Below are positions 18,198 to 26,489 of a DNA stretch of 44,668 nucleotides, one piece after another (the stretch's first letter is position 1; each line of letters begins with the position of its first letter). Origin of the DNA: Hominimerdicola alba 8 (GTDB taxonomy: Bacteria; Bacillota; Clostridia; Oscillospirales; Ruminococcaceae); NCBI RefSeq assembly GCF_000178155.2, contig NZ_ADKM02000112.1, forward strand, positions 1-44,668, given 5' to 3'. Under the pieces are notes generated by a model. It ran no database searches and was not told where the DNA came from. It was given only the letters and a program-made list of their open reading frames with translations. A program made the translations under genes and the position numbers.

Positions 18198-18357
18198 GCG
18201 TATCTATATAAAAATATGGTTTATGCACAGATAAATTTGTTGAATTTTTACATAGCCGATTATGCCGAAATGCGCTCCATGTAAAAGTTCAGCCCCCGAA
18301 CGCTTTTTCTGCGCTCAGGGGCATCATGTTGATACTATGATAAAGACACATAAGTAT

Positions 18358-18732
18358 CTATTCCTTTGGTCTTTTTATCAGCCATATGATAAACTCGATA
18401 ACCAGTAATAATTCGATGTACGGAGCGACAGAGAACAGCAGCAGACCGCCTTTTAATCCCGGTATGAAACTACGATCGTTTTTTATATCATGCCCTGCAA
18501 ATAAAGCGATACAAATACCGATAACGATATTGCTTATGGCAAAAACACGATAAGGCGAAACATTTTTCCATATTTGTGTTACTGCGCCTGTAAGCAGCAG
18601 ATCTAAAAATAATATAGCAGGATATGAACCAAAAATAAAAAATGTTATATCTTCATCATATATCAATTTTCCAAACCAAAAAAACATCACCACTATCAAT
18701 GATATCAGCAAACCTATCAAAATTTTACGCAT
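18358..18732 (-). CDS. Small four-helix membrane protein, tandem copy 1
   Basis: A 124-residue protein with about four hydrophobic segments (ILIGLLISLIVVMFFWF, AILFLDLLLTGAV, FAISNIVIGICIALFAG, LLLFSVAPYIELLLVIEFIIWL) and a basic end. Not recognised as a named family. A paralogue lies immediately upstream at 18943-19320. Both keep the central stretch LFLDLLLTGAVTQIWKNVSP and are identical over 105 bp of DNA. AGGTCGGTGA precedes ATG 18732; an ATG at 18753 (MNRSVMT...) is the alternative. Where copy 2 has its consensus promoter, copy 1 has a 103-bp MITE, so copy 1 may be silent or depend on read-through. Confidence 0.7.
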   Translation of the reverse strand: MRKILIGLLISLIVVMFFWFGKLIYDEDITFFIFGSYPAILFLDLLLTGAVTQIWKNVSPYRVFAISNIVIGICIALFAGHDIKNDRSFIPGLKGGLLLFSVAPYIELLLVIEFIIWLIKRPKE

Positions 18733-18766
18733 TGTCATCACCGACCTGTTCATTATATATTTTATA

Positions 18767-18869
18767 TATAGCAATCCGCCTTAAAATTCAGACAAAATCC
18801 GGTCATAAAACCCATAAATCCGAGCTTTAGCGACCGGATTTTGTGAATTTAAAAAGTTGGATCGCTATA
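18767..18869 (+). mobile_element. 103-bp palindromic MITE, copy B
   Basis: The same length and termini as copy A (right end GGATCGCTATA, one change). It is inserted at the 5' side of the copy 1 membrane gene, exactly where homology with copy 2 stops, and displaces the promoter seen in copy 2. Confidence 0.87.
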
Positions 18870-18870
18870 A

Positions 18871-18918
18871 GTTCTGTAAAACCGCCGTTTTTGTGGTGTG
18901 TCAGCGAGATGACCACGT
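18871..18918 (-). repeat. 48-bp dispersed repeat (inverse of 2762-2809)
   Basis: On the minus strand it reads as the 2762-2809 segment with a few changes (core CGCTGACACACCACAAAAAC). The ends GTGGT and ACCAC are inverted repeats. It lies between MITE B and the second copy of the membrane gene. A shorter relative is at 1062 and another near 23146. Confidence 0.7.
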
Positions 18919-18942
18919 ACTATGATAAAGACACATAAGTAT

Positions 18943-19320
18943 CTATTTCTTTGGCTTTTTTCTCTCCCATATCAGTAATTCGGCAACCAGTAATACTACG
19001 ATGAACGGAACTATAAAAGCCAGCATAAGACTGCCGATTATTCCTGCCAAAAAACCATGATCGGTCTTTATATCATAAACTGCATATGAAGCGATACCAA
19101 TACCGATAACGATATTGCTTATGGCAAAAACACGATAAGGCGAAACATTTTTCCATATTTGTGTTACTGCGCCTGTAAGCAGCAGATCTAAAAATAATAT
19201 AGCCGCATTTGAACCGATGATAAACGGTGTTATCATATCGTCATTCAGCATTTTCCCTATCAAATTTACGGACACTGAAATCATCAATGATATCAGCGAA
19301 CCTATCCATATTTTACGCAT
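18943..19320 (-). CDS. Small four-helix membrane protein, tandem copy 2
   Basis: A 125-residue paralogue of the protein at 18358, with the same four hydrophobic segments (IGSLISLMISVSVNLIG, AILFLDLLLTGAV, FAISNIVIGIGIASYAV, LMLAFIVPFIVVLLVAELLIW). The function is unknown. The same AGGTCGGTGA site precedes ATG 19320, and a perfect promoter lies just upstream. The duplication unit runs from a shared 30-bp sequence 3' of the stop (18333 and 18918) to the 5' side of the start, about 440 bp. Confidence 0.75.
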   Translation of the reverse strand: MRKIWIGSLISLMISVSVNLIGKMLNDDMITPFIIGSNAAILFLDLLLTGAVTQIWKNVSPYRVFAISNIVIGIGIASYAVYDIKTDHGFLAGIIGSLMLAFIVPFIVVLLVAELLIWERKKPKK

Positions 19321-19358
19321 TGTCATCACCGACCTGTTCATTATATATTTTATATAGA

Positions 19359-19387
19359 ATTATACCGCATTATCCTTGCGTTGTCAA
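19359..19387 (-). promoter_or_regulatory. Promoter of membrane protein copy 2
   Basis: On the minus strand, TTGACA-N17-TATAAT (perfect). The equivalent region of copy 1 is replaced by a MITE. Confidence 0.92.
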
Positions 19388-19448
19388 TAGAAAAGCCACA
19401 GCGATCCCGATATCATATCAGAATTGCTGTGGCATTAAATCAAAAGTC

Positions 19449-20816
19449 TTATCTTATAAGTTCTTTTGGTATAAGGTCGTAGTCGAACATTACCTCCGAG
19501 TGATTGTCGCGCACCAGCACTTTATCTACCACTTTTCCCGTAGCCTTGTCTTTGGTGACCTTGTATATCTTCGATATGCGGTAGAACACACCGTCCTCTT
19601 TCGAGAAGTGGTGGTCTTCCTCAACTATCTCGTAGGTGTACGGGAAAGGCTTTTTGCTCCTCAGTTCGCCCCTCAGCTTGCCGTCCTCGCACCACAGGCA
19701 CAGCTGTACGTCCTGGTCGGTGTTGTTGCGGAAACGGTAGTCGATATAGTTGTAGCACACCGATGTTCCCGAACTGAAAGGCACGCGCTTGTCGCCGTCG
19801 GGTGCAAGCGCATCGGAATGGCTGTGGAACTCCACCACCTCCAGCGGGCTGTGCAGTACCAGCAGGTGTATGGTGTTGCCCAGATTGCAAAGCCCTCCGC
19901 CCAGACCGGGTGTCAGCTTGTTGTCAGCGATTATCCTGCCCGACTTGTAGCCCTTTTTCTCTGTGATGCTCCCCACCGTCCGCCAGAATGAGAATACCTC
20001 ACCCGGACGTATCACCATACCGTCTATCTTGCTGCAAGCCAGCGCTATGTTGACCGCCTTGTTCTCCTGCAAAACAGGGTCGATGCCCTTGCCTTTCTTG
20101 ATGAGGGTGTTGCTGTGCTCGGATACCAGATTTTTCAGCTTTTTCTTAGTCCTTATCACCGAGAATTTGTCATGCCCCATGAAGTCGTGCAGATAGCGCT
20201 TCAGCTTCTCCTTAGTTTCAGATATCGCGTATGTGAACGGGCTTATGTTGCAGAAGAGTATATCCCTGCTCCAGAAATTTCCCGCACCCTCATTGTAGAT
20301 GTCACCGATGCGGTGCCTGAGCGTTGGTATCCTCCGCCACGCCCACAGCAGACCATACTCCGCATAGCGCCTTACACCTATACGCATCTCATCGGGCATC
20401 TGTATGAACTTGACCAGTATGCTTGCAAGCCCCGCGCGGTTCGCCCCCAGTATATCGGTGAATATCTGGTCGCCCACACAAACGCACTGACTTTTTTTCA
20501 GCCCCAGCTTTTTTACAGCTTTCAGGTAGCCCTTAGGCGACGGCTTGTCGGCATCGCATATGTACAGCGTATCGATATTCTTTATGAACATCTCAACGCG
20601 GCTCTTTTCATTGTTCGACAGCAGGAGAGTCTTAAGCCCTGCCGCATGTATCTCTTTGAACAGTTCATCGACCTCAGGCGTTGAACCTTCACCGTGATGC
20701 ACCAGTGTGTTGTCTATATCGAATATGACCCCGCGATAGCCTTTTGCATACAGCTTTTTGTAGTCTATTGCGAAAACGCTCTCAGCATATTCAAAGGGGA
20801 AAAGTTCCTTTAACAT
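19449..20816 (-). CDS. HAD phosphatase (YqeG-like) fused to a VanW-family domain
   Basis: A protein of about 455 residues. The first 175 resemble YqeG-type HAD phosphatases: the nucleophile motif reads FDIDNTLVHH, motif II LLLSNNE, the lysine DKPSPKGY and motif IV VGDQIFTDILGANRAG. The remaining 270 residues match VanW proteins: SRDILFCNISPFTYAISETK, FSVIRTKKKL, ALACSKIDGMVIRPGEVFSFWRTVG, GLGGGLCNLGNTIHLLVLHSPL and ERHSHSDAL-like FHSHSDALAPDG. VanW occurs in some vancomycin-resistance clusters but has no settled biochemical function, and nothing here indicates resistance. The two domains are normally separate genes. GGAGG is 7 nt before ATG 20816 (4 nt before ATG 20819). The start lies just past the upstream stop, so it is co-translated with the TIM-barrel gene. 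Confidence 0.85.
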   Translation of the reverse strand: MLKELFPFEYAESVFAIDYKKLYAKGYRGVIFDIDNTLVHHGEGSTPEVDELFKEIHAAGLKTLLLSNNEKSRVEMFIKNIDTLYICDADKPSPKGYLKAVKKLGLKKSQCVCVGDQIFTDILGANRAGLASILVKFIQMPDEMRIGVRRYAEYGLLWAWRRIPTLRHRIGDIYNEGAGNFWSRDILFCNISPFTYAISETKEKLKRYLHDFMGHDKFSVIRTKKKLKNLVSEHSNTLIKKGKGIDPVLQENKAVNIALACSKIDGMVIRPGEVFSFWRTVGSITEKKGYKSGRIIADNKLTPGLGGGLCNLGNTIHLLVLHSPLEVVEFHSHSDALAPDGDKRVPFSSGTSVCYNYIDYRFRNNTDQDVQLCLWCEDGKLRGELRSKKPFPYTYEIVEEDHHFSKEDGVFYRISKIYKVTKDKATGKVVDKVLVRDNHSEVMFDYDLIPKELIR

Positions 20817-20830
20817 CATCGCACCTCCGC

Positions 20831-21499
20831 TCACTTATCCATGTAGTCGCAGACAGCATCTATCTGTGCTGCAAAGCCCTTGCCGAAGCGTTCTTCGACA
20901 AATGCACTGCCTATCGTGAAAGCCCAAGCCGAAACTGCTTTGACTGCGTCCAGCTTCTCAAAGCTGTCAACACTGCCCGCAATGACCGTTTTTGCGCCTG
21001 TTTCTTTGACAAAGCGGCTGATAAGTTCGCCTGCATCGCCTGTGTATCTGTAGCCCAGCAGGTCAAAGCCGTCAGCGCCTTTTTCGAGCAATGTACGCGC
21101 CTCAGCTATCATGCTGTCGGCAGAACCGCCCAGCACTGAGGGTCTGCCTGTTATCTCGCCCACATACGGCAGGTATTCCATGCCGTTTCTTTTGCAGACC
21201 TCAGCCACCGAATCGTAATACATGGTACCCATAAGGTGATCTACCCCGCATTCTGCCGCAAGTCGGGCACCTTCAAGGCAGTGTTCCTCGTCATAAGCCA
21301 CCACTTCGAGAGCAGTCTGCTTGCCGCATTCTTTGATGCGTCCGAAAAGTCTGACCACTTCATCATGTGGTATGCCCTCTTCCTTGAAACCGAAGATCTC
21401 TGCTTTGGAATTTTTGCATTCTTCAAAAACCTTTTCGGCATCGGGTATCGTTCTGTCGTTGTATGTAAGCATAACGACCAGCTTTGGTCTGTTTTTCAT
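20831..21499 (-). CDS. TIM-barrel protein of unknown function
   Basis: A 222-residue protein. Alternating strand/helix segments (LVVMLTYNDRT, AEIFGFKEEGIPHDEV, TALEVVAYDEEH, VDHLMGTMYYDSV, YLPYVGEITGRPSVL, DGFDLLGYRYTG, KTVIAGSVDSFEKLDAV, AFTIGSAF) indicate a (beta/alpha)8 barrel. The late IAGSVDS and TIGSAF stretches look like the phosphate-binding end of HisA/TrpC-like or BtpA-like barrels. I do not recognise the exact family or substrate. GGAGG sits 8 nt before the ATG. It shares an operon with the HAD-VanW gene (stop and start regions adjoin). Confidence 0.72.
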   Translation of the reverse strand: MKNRPKLVVMLTYNDRTIPDAEKVFEECKNSKAEIFGFKEEGIPHDEVVRLFGRIKECGKQTALEVVAYDEEHCLEGARLAAECGVDHLMGTMYYDSVAEVCKRNGMEYLPYVGEITGRPSVLGGSADSMIAEARTLLEKGADGFDLLGYRYTGDAGELISRFVKETGAKTVIAGSVDSFEKLDAVKAVSAWAFTIGSAFVEERFGKGFAAQIDAVCDYMDK

Positions 21500-21695
21500 T
21501 TATTGTTCCTCCGAAATTTTCAGCTGATACGGGGCACCACCCCCGAAAACCGATGCACCAAGCACATCGTTTCAGCCGTCCTATAAATAATCTCCTGTAT
21601 CTGTCTTTATCATGCAGTGTGTTCGCGATTTGTCCTGCAAACCCGCGAAAGACCCGCATATCTTAATATATCTTCATAAGACATTATACTATATT

Positions 21696-21725
21696 ATTAT
21701 ATCACCCGATAACGTGCAGTGTCAA
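21696..21725 (-). promoter_or_regulatory. Promoter of the TIM-barrel/HAD-VanW operon
   Basis: On the minus strand, TTGACA-N18-TATAAT, leaving a leader of about 190 nt. Confidence 0.82.
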
Positions 21726-21939
21726 TCATCATACAGTCCCGAAAGCCGATATTCGGAGTATTTAACAACGCAGCGCCGAACATTAAGTTGTGAATTGCTG
21801 TTTTACCGAATATGTAAAAAGTTATAATGATTGATTTTTAAGATGTTGGAAGAATGATCATTCGGCGTTCTTAAACAGGACTATGGTTTCAGAAGATTTC
21901 TGTGCAGAAGCAAGCCAAAAACGATAATACAAGTCAATC

Positions 21940-22240
21940 CGAACATAAAAATTGACAAAATTGACAAAAGTTGACACGAAAGTGTCAACTATATAAAGCC
22001 CGAAAAATAGGGCTTTCAGCGGTCAAAACATAAAAGTTGACAAAATTGACAGGGTAGTAAGGATACTTTAAAAAATAAATTTACCATATATTGGAAACTA
22101 CCTGTTATTTTTTCATTTTTTTCATTACCTTGTCAATATTGTCAATTTTCTCAAAAACAAGGCTTAAACGCCGTAAAATAGGGCTTTTAAAAGTTGACAA
22201 AGCAGCGTCGATTTATGTCAGCTTTGTCAACTTTTGTATT
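21940..22240. repeat. TTGACA(AAA) repeat cluster with two strong hairpins
   Basis: About ten copies of TTGACA or its complement lie within 300 bp, several in the form TTGACAAAA and spaced 9-10 bp. Two hairpins are notable: AGTTGACAC-GAAA-GTGTCAACT at 21969-21990 (9-bp stem with a GAAA tetraloop) and a 15-bp perfect stem, AAAAGTTGACAAAGC (22190-22204) with its complement ending at 22236. AAAGCCC/GGGCTTT hairpins lie between. No gene is seen from 21500 to 22568 apart from a possible micro-ORF. The role is unknown; a structured RNA, iteron-like sites or a regulatory array are all possible. Confidence 0.6.
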
Positions 22241-22268
22241 AGCGTGCTAAAGTGAAAGGGGTCTGTCC

Positions 22269-22337
22269 ATGAAAAAAATACCTGATGACCGTATATACCC
22301 ATTTCGTTTCGGGCGAAAAATATACTCCCCGACCTGA
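22269..22337 (+). CDS. Possible 22-residue peptide
   Basis: ATG followed by 22 codons (begins MKKIPDDRIYPFRFGRK), with AAAGGGG 7 nt upstream. Only the ribosome binding site and a plausible basic composition support it. It lies directly after the TTGACA repeat cluster. It may be chance. Confidence 0.25.
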   Translation: MKKIPDDRIYPFRFGRKIYSPT

Positions 22338-22420
22338 CAGTCCGTCCACACCGCATGCGTAGAGGAATACACAGAAATACAGCCGTGTTTTGTCAAAATT
22401 GATTTACGTGATGCAGAGGG

Positions 22421-22449
22421 TTGAAAAATATCATTTTGCATGGTATACT
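22421..22449 (+). promoter_or_regulatory. Promoter of the AraC-like gene
   Basis: TTGAAA-N17-TATACT. Confidence 0.78.
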
Positions 22450-22568
22450 TACAATATGATGGTAATATCAGTCAGAAGATGATTGCTATAACGAATAAGT
22501 GCGCTGCCTGTCTTTCGCAGCGTATCCCTGTATAAACACCGCACAAAAGAATACCGAAAGGAGATACC

Positions 22569-22958
22569 ATGAGCATTAAAACAGCGGGGAGTCAGATCCC
22601 TGACCGCACAGAAGTCCCGCACCAAGACTGCTGTGACAGCATCACTGCTGAACGCCTGCGGCAGATACGTGCCGAGATATGTACTTCGCCCGGCGATTGG
22701 TCGGTCGAACGCATGGCAAAGTCTTTCTATATGACAAGGAGCCATTTCAGTGTGCTGTATAAAAAACAGTTCGGTATCTCACCGGGCGAGGATATCCGTG
22801 AGATGACCATGCAGTATGCCGCCGACCTGCTTGACAACAGTCAGCTGAGCATTGCGGATATCTCAAAAAAATTCGGCTATACCAACTGTGAGAACTTCAT
22901 TCGCGGCTTCAAAAAACATTTCGGCATCACCCCGCTGAAATACAGGCACAGGCAATAA
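22569..22958 (+). CDS. Stand-alone AraC-type DNA-binding protein
   Basis: A 129-residue protein. Residues 30-127 are the double helix-turn-helix of AraC/XylS regulators: first HTH WSVERMAKSFYMTRSHFSVL, then LLDNSQLSIADISKKFGYTN and the signature FIRGFKKHFGITPLKYR. There is no effector-binding domain; the first 28 residues are short and polar with one CC pair. Such minimal members usually act as partners of sensors or as constitutive activators. GAAAGGAG precedes the ATG at 22569. It is transcribed alone in the direction of the next gene, a c-di-GMP signalling protein, but that gene has its own promoter. Confidence 0.87.
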   Translation: MSIKTAGSQIPDRTEVPHQDCCDSITAERLRQIRAEICTSPGDWSVERMAKSFYMTRSHFSVLYKKQFGISPGEDIREMTMQYAADLLDNSQLSIADISKKFGYTNCENFIRGFKKHFGITPLKYRHRQ

Positions 22959-23052
22959 GGCTGTACTTTTGTCACTGTCCCCCATATAAGTACCTCTCTG
23001 AAAATTTTTGTATATTTATTCCAGTTTTTCACTCTTTGTGAATATATTTTGG

Positions 23053-23081
23053 TTGACATTTTGACAAAAATGTGTTAAAAT
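23053..23081 (+). promoter_or_regulatory. Promoter of the 7TM-GGDEF-EAL gene
   Basis: TTGACA-N17-TAAAAT. About 170 nt of leader follow, including a relative of the GTGGTnATCCCGCTGACA repeat near 23146. Confidence 0.75.
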
Positions 23082-23254
23082 AATTTATACAGAATATACG
23101 CACTTTGTCTTTATTCGGTATAACATTTAACATAAATTTTCTGATCTGTGGTCACCCCGCTGACATGCCTGTGATGCGTGTTTTTGTATCGCTTTCGTTC
23201 GCAGTGTGCCAAAGGGCTGACCATGTCTTTATTTATATTGGGTCTGGTGATACT

Positions 23255-25564
23255 ATGTACGTTGATATTGATATCAGAGTCGCGTTCTCTGCCGTCTTTA
23301 CTTTTCTGATGATAGCGCTGGGGGCTTGCTCGTTTATAGGCTTTCGGTCGCATAAGGCGATAGGCAGGGCTGTGGCGTGGCTCGACCTTTCACTGCTGCC
23401 GCCGATGGCAGGCAACATAATCATAATCGGTTCAAGCGTTGAGATGCGTTCGCTGGTGGGTGCTTATATCTACTATCTGGGGCTTAACGGCGTGCTGGTC
23501 GCGCTGGTGAATTTTACCGATATCTACTGTCGGGGCACCGGCAACGGTCAGCAGAAACCTACGGTGGTGTATATCCTGCTGGGAGTAGATTTTTTGCAGG
23601 TGTTTGCGAATATTTTCTTCGGGCACGCCTTTGACCTTGAAGCTGTGATGGTGCAGGATAAGCCCTATTACAGGGTAGTACCATACTGGGGGCAGTATCT
23701 TCACCGCATCGTTGACTACGCGGTGTTCTTTTGCGTGATACTGATATTCTTTCTGGCTTCGGTGAAGACTTCACGGCTTTTCCGTGAGAAATACACGGTG
23801 CTGACGGGTTCTATGATAGTTCTTGGCATCTGGCAGACTTTCTATGTCTTTTCACGCACGCCTGTTGACCGTTCGATGATAGGTTACGGCGTGGTAGGCA
23901 TACTGGTGTTCTATCTGTCACTTTACCACAGACCCATGCGTCTGCTGGACAGGATGCTGTCAAACATAGTTTCAGATATGTCTGAGGCACTGTTCGTATA
24001 CGATGCCACAGGCAGGTGCATCTGGGCAAACGAAAAGGGCATGGAGATGACAGCGACTACCGCCAAGACCTTTGATGATGTGTCCGAAGCGCTGATAAAG
24101 AAGTTCGGTGAGCGGGAATATTCTACCGCATGGTGGTGTACCAATAAGATCATCGGGAGCGGTGATGATGAGAGATATTACTATATAGAGAACCGCCCTG
24201 TAAGCGATGAAAAGGACAGCCTTGCAGGTTCGGTGCTGACTGTGCGCGATAATACCGAAGAACAGCGCAGGCTGAAAAGAGAACTGTACAACTCTACTCA
24301 CGACAGCCTGACGGGGCTGTACACCAAACAGTACCTCTACGAGTGCGTGCGAAATATGCTGACATCATCGCCAGATACCGCTTTTGTGGCGGTGTTTGTC
24401 GATGTAAAGAACTTTAAGATAGTCAACGATATATTCAGTGCGGCATTCGGTGACAATGCACTTAAGCAGATAGCCGAATGGATAAGCCGCGACATGAACG
24501 AAAAGTGTGTCTACGGCAGGCTGGCAGGTGATACTTTCGGGGTGTTCCTGCCTGCTGAACAGTTTGAAAATGACAGAACGCGCATTGAAAAAGAACTTGC
24601 CGACTTCACGGTGACTGACGGCAATGCCAGCCACCATCTGGTGATGCACTTGGGCGTTTACGAAGTCGCTGAGAGGGATATAGATGTGTCGGTGATGTTC
24701 GACAGGGCGCATCTGGCACTTTCTACCATAACCGATGACTACAACACACATATAGCTTATTATGACAATGTGCTTCGCGAAAAAATGCTTTGGGAACAGC
24801 GCATTACCGCCGAACTTCGCGAGGCGCTGGATACCATGCAGCTTCGCCCGTATCTCCAGCCCATAACCGACCGAAGCGGCAAAGTTGTCGGTGCTGAGGC
24901 GCTGGCAAGATGGATACACCCCGAACACGGCTTCATGTCGCCCGCCATGTTCATACCCGTTTTTGAGAAGAACGGTATGATAACTGAGGTGGACAAGCAC
25001 ATGTGGCGATGTGCCTGCAAGATACTTGCCGACTGGAAAAAAGAGGGGAAAGACCTGTTCATCTCGGTGAACATATCGCCTAAGGATTTCTATTTCATCG
25101 ATGTGGTCAGTGAGATAAAGGGGCTGGTGGCTGAATACGGCATCGACCCTGTAAACCTGAGGATAGAGATAACCGAAACTGTGATGATGAACGACCCCGA
25201 AGAACGCATGCGTGTGCTGGACGAGTTCAGGAAGCTGGGCTTTATCGTGGAGATGGACGATTTCGGCAGTGGCTATTCATCGCTCAACCTGTTAAAGGAT
25301 ATGCCTGTTGATGTGCTAAAGATAGACATGCGCTTCCTGTCGGTATCGGGCAGTAAAGAAAAGGCTAAGACCATCGTCCGCAACATAATCCGTCTTTCGG
25401 AGGAACTGGAGATAGCTTCGCTGACGGAGGGCGTTGAGAATGAGAATCAGTACCACAAGCTGACCGAGATGGGCTGTAAGCTGTTTCAGGGTTACTATTT
25501 CGCAAAACCTCTGCCGCGCGAGGAGTTTGAGGATTTCACGGCATCACGCGGCAAAATTCAGTGA
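23255..25564 (+). CDS. Membrane 7TM-PAS-GGDEF-EAL protein, probable c-di-GMP phosphodiesterase
   Basis: About 769 residues. The first 210 form seven hydrophobic segments resembling the 7TM region found at the N terminus of some histidine kinases (PYWGQYLHRIVDYAVFF). A PAS-like domain follows (NIVSDMSEALFVYDATGRCI), then a GGDEF domain introduced by STHDSLTGLYTKQYLYE. The GGDEF signature itself is degraded to RLAGDTFGVF, so cyclase activity is unlikely. The EAL domain is complete (GAEALARW, FISVNISPKDF, LRIEITETVM, EMDDFGSGYSS, LKIDMRFL, SLTEGVEN, LFQGYYFAKPL). The net expected activity is c-di-GMP hydrolysis gated by membrane and PAS signals. I chose ATG 23255 because the frame upstream has no ribosome binding site; the site for 23255 (GGTGAT) is itself weak, so the start is uncertain. 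Confidence 0.85.
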   Translation: MYVDIDIRVAFSAVFTFLMIALGACSFIGFRSHKAIGRAVAWLDLSLLPPMAGNIIIIGSSVEMRSLVGAYIYYLGLNGVLVALVNFTDIYCRGTGNGQQKPTVVYILLGVDFLQVFANIFFGHAFDLEAVMVQDKPYYRVVPYWGQYLHRIVDYAVFFCVILIFFLASVKTSRLFREKYTVLTGSMIVLGIWQTFYVFSRTPVDRSMIGYGVVGILVFYLSLYHRPMRLLDRMLSNIVSDMSEALFVYDATGRCIWANEKGMEMTATTAKTFDDVSEALIKKFGEREYSTAWWCTNKIIGSGDDERYYYIENRPVSDEKDSLAGSVLTVRDNTEEQRRLKRELYNSTHDSLTGLYTKQYLYECVRNMLTSSPDTAFVAVFVDVKNFKIVNDIFSAAFGDNALKQIAEWISRDMNEKCVYGRLAGDTFGVFLPAEQFENDRTRIEKELADFTVTDGNASHHLVMHLGVYEVAERDIDVSVMFDRAHLALSTITDDYNTHIAYYDNVLREKMLWEQRITAELREALDTMQLRPYLQPITDRSGKVVGAEALARWIHPEHGFMSPAMFIPVFEKNGMITEVDKHMWRCACKILADWKKEGKDLFISVNISPKDFYFIDVVSEIKGLVAEYGIDPVNLRIEITETVMMNDPEERMRVLDEFRKLGFIVEMDDFGSGYSSLNLLKDMPVDVLKIDMRFLSVSGSKEKAKTIVRNIIRLSEELEIASLTEGVENENQYHKLTEMGCKLFQGYYFAKPLPREEFEDFTASRGKIQ

Positions 25565-25578
25565 TATGAGGTCAACTT

Positions 25579-26181
25579 ATGATAATACTTGGTTCAAACG
25601 GGTTCGAGAACCCGACAGTCTGCAAAAAGCTGGATAAACTGTTCCCCGATAAAACGGGTAAACTGCTGTTTATAAACATAGCCCGATGGGACAGCATGGA
25701 GGTCGGACTTTTCGAGAAAGCGTGTGCGGCAGGCATCGGTTTCAGGGAAGAGAATATCACTATTTTCGATGAGAACGACCCCGATGCTGTAAAGGGCATG
25801 AAATTTGACCATATAGCTGTCACAGGCGGCAATACTTTCAGACTTCTGCACCTTATGAAAAAGTTCGGGCTTGACAGCCTTGTAAAGGAACACCTGTCAG
25901 AGGGTGCCGATTATATGGGTTTTTCGGCAGGCGCATATATGGTCTGCAAAGAGATAGGCTATGTTGATATGTTTGATGACAACATCGATATAACAGACGG
26001 CGACTTCACCGCTATCGGGTGGATAGAACAGTATCCGATATGTCATTTTGAGCGCAAAGGCTCAGAATGTCTTGTTATCTGCAAAAACAGGATAGGCGGT
26101 TCTCCCGAAATGCTCACCATCGATGAACTTGAACTGAAAATTCTTAAAACGAATGACAGCAAGGAGTTCATATCGGTCTGA
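25579..26181 (+). CDS. Peptidase S51 (dipeptidase E-like) family protein
   Basis: A 200-residue protein. S51 signatures are VTGGNTFRLLHLM (81-93) and the nucleophile elbow GFSAGAYMV with Ser116. A glutamine-amidotransferase-like fold begins with MIILGSNGFENP. Peptidase E proteins cleave Asp-Xaa dipeptides, and cyanophycinase is a relative; the exact substrate here is open. GAGGT precedes the ATG, which lies 14 nt after the EAL gene's stop, so co-transcription with the c-di-GMP gene is likely. Confidence 0.85.
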   Translation: MIILGSNGFENPTVCKKLDKLFPDKTGKLLFINIARWDSMEVGLFEKACAAGIGFREENITIFDENDPDAVKGMKFDHIAVTGGNTFRLLHLMKKFGLDSLVKEHLSEGADYMGFSAGAYMVCKEIGYVDMFDDNIDITDGDFTAIGWIEQYPICHFERKGSECLVICKNRIGGSPEMLTIDELELKILKTNDSKEFISV

Positions 26182-26270
26182 AAACTGTTTGGTTTTCAAC
26201 ATGTCGGCACTCAAAATGTTGAAAAATGCCGCGATCATTCAGTACGTCTATAAATATGATAACCATAAAA

Positions 26271-26301
26271 TGACCCCCGCAGGTTATGCTTGCGGGGGTC
26301 A
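26271..26301 (-). terminator. GC hairpin with minus-strand T-run (second hairpin beyond proA)
   Basis: TGACCCCCGCA pairs with TGCGGGGGTCA (11 bp). In the minus direction it is followed by TTTTAT. It resembles the proA terminator 150 bp away and, with it, brackets a gene-free stretch (26302-26436). It may also slow plus-strand transcription from the peptidase gene. Confidence 0.6.
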
Positions 26302-26436
26302 GCTTGTGTCAAACATTAATACACTGCCGAGATGTTATCTTTTCACCGCAGGCAGAAAAGATCTCAGCGTTCAGCGCTGTAATTTTATTACGGACTTTTC
26401 AACATCACAGCGAAAAGAATGTTGATAAACAGGCGC

Positions 26437-26467
26437 AAAAAGTCCCCCGCAAATATCTGCGGGGGAC
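26437..26467 (-). terminator. proA terminator
   Basis: On the minus strand, GTCCCCCGCA-N6-TGCGGGGGAC followed by T5. Confidence 0.92.
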
Positions 26468-26489
26468 AGCTTTGAACTATAAACAGGAA

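Noticed and set aside
19449-20816. Vancomycin resistance locus
   Set aside because: Only a VanW domain is present; no vanHAX, vanRS or D-Ala ligase genes are in the window.
21940-22240. Replication origin
   Set aside because: No TTATCCACA-type DnaA boxes and no dnaA/dnaN nearby; repeats are TTGACA-like only.
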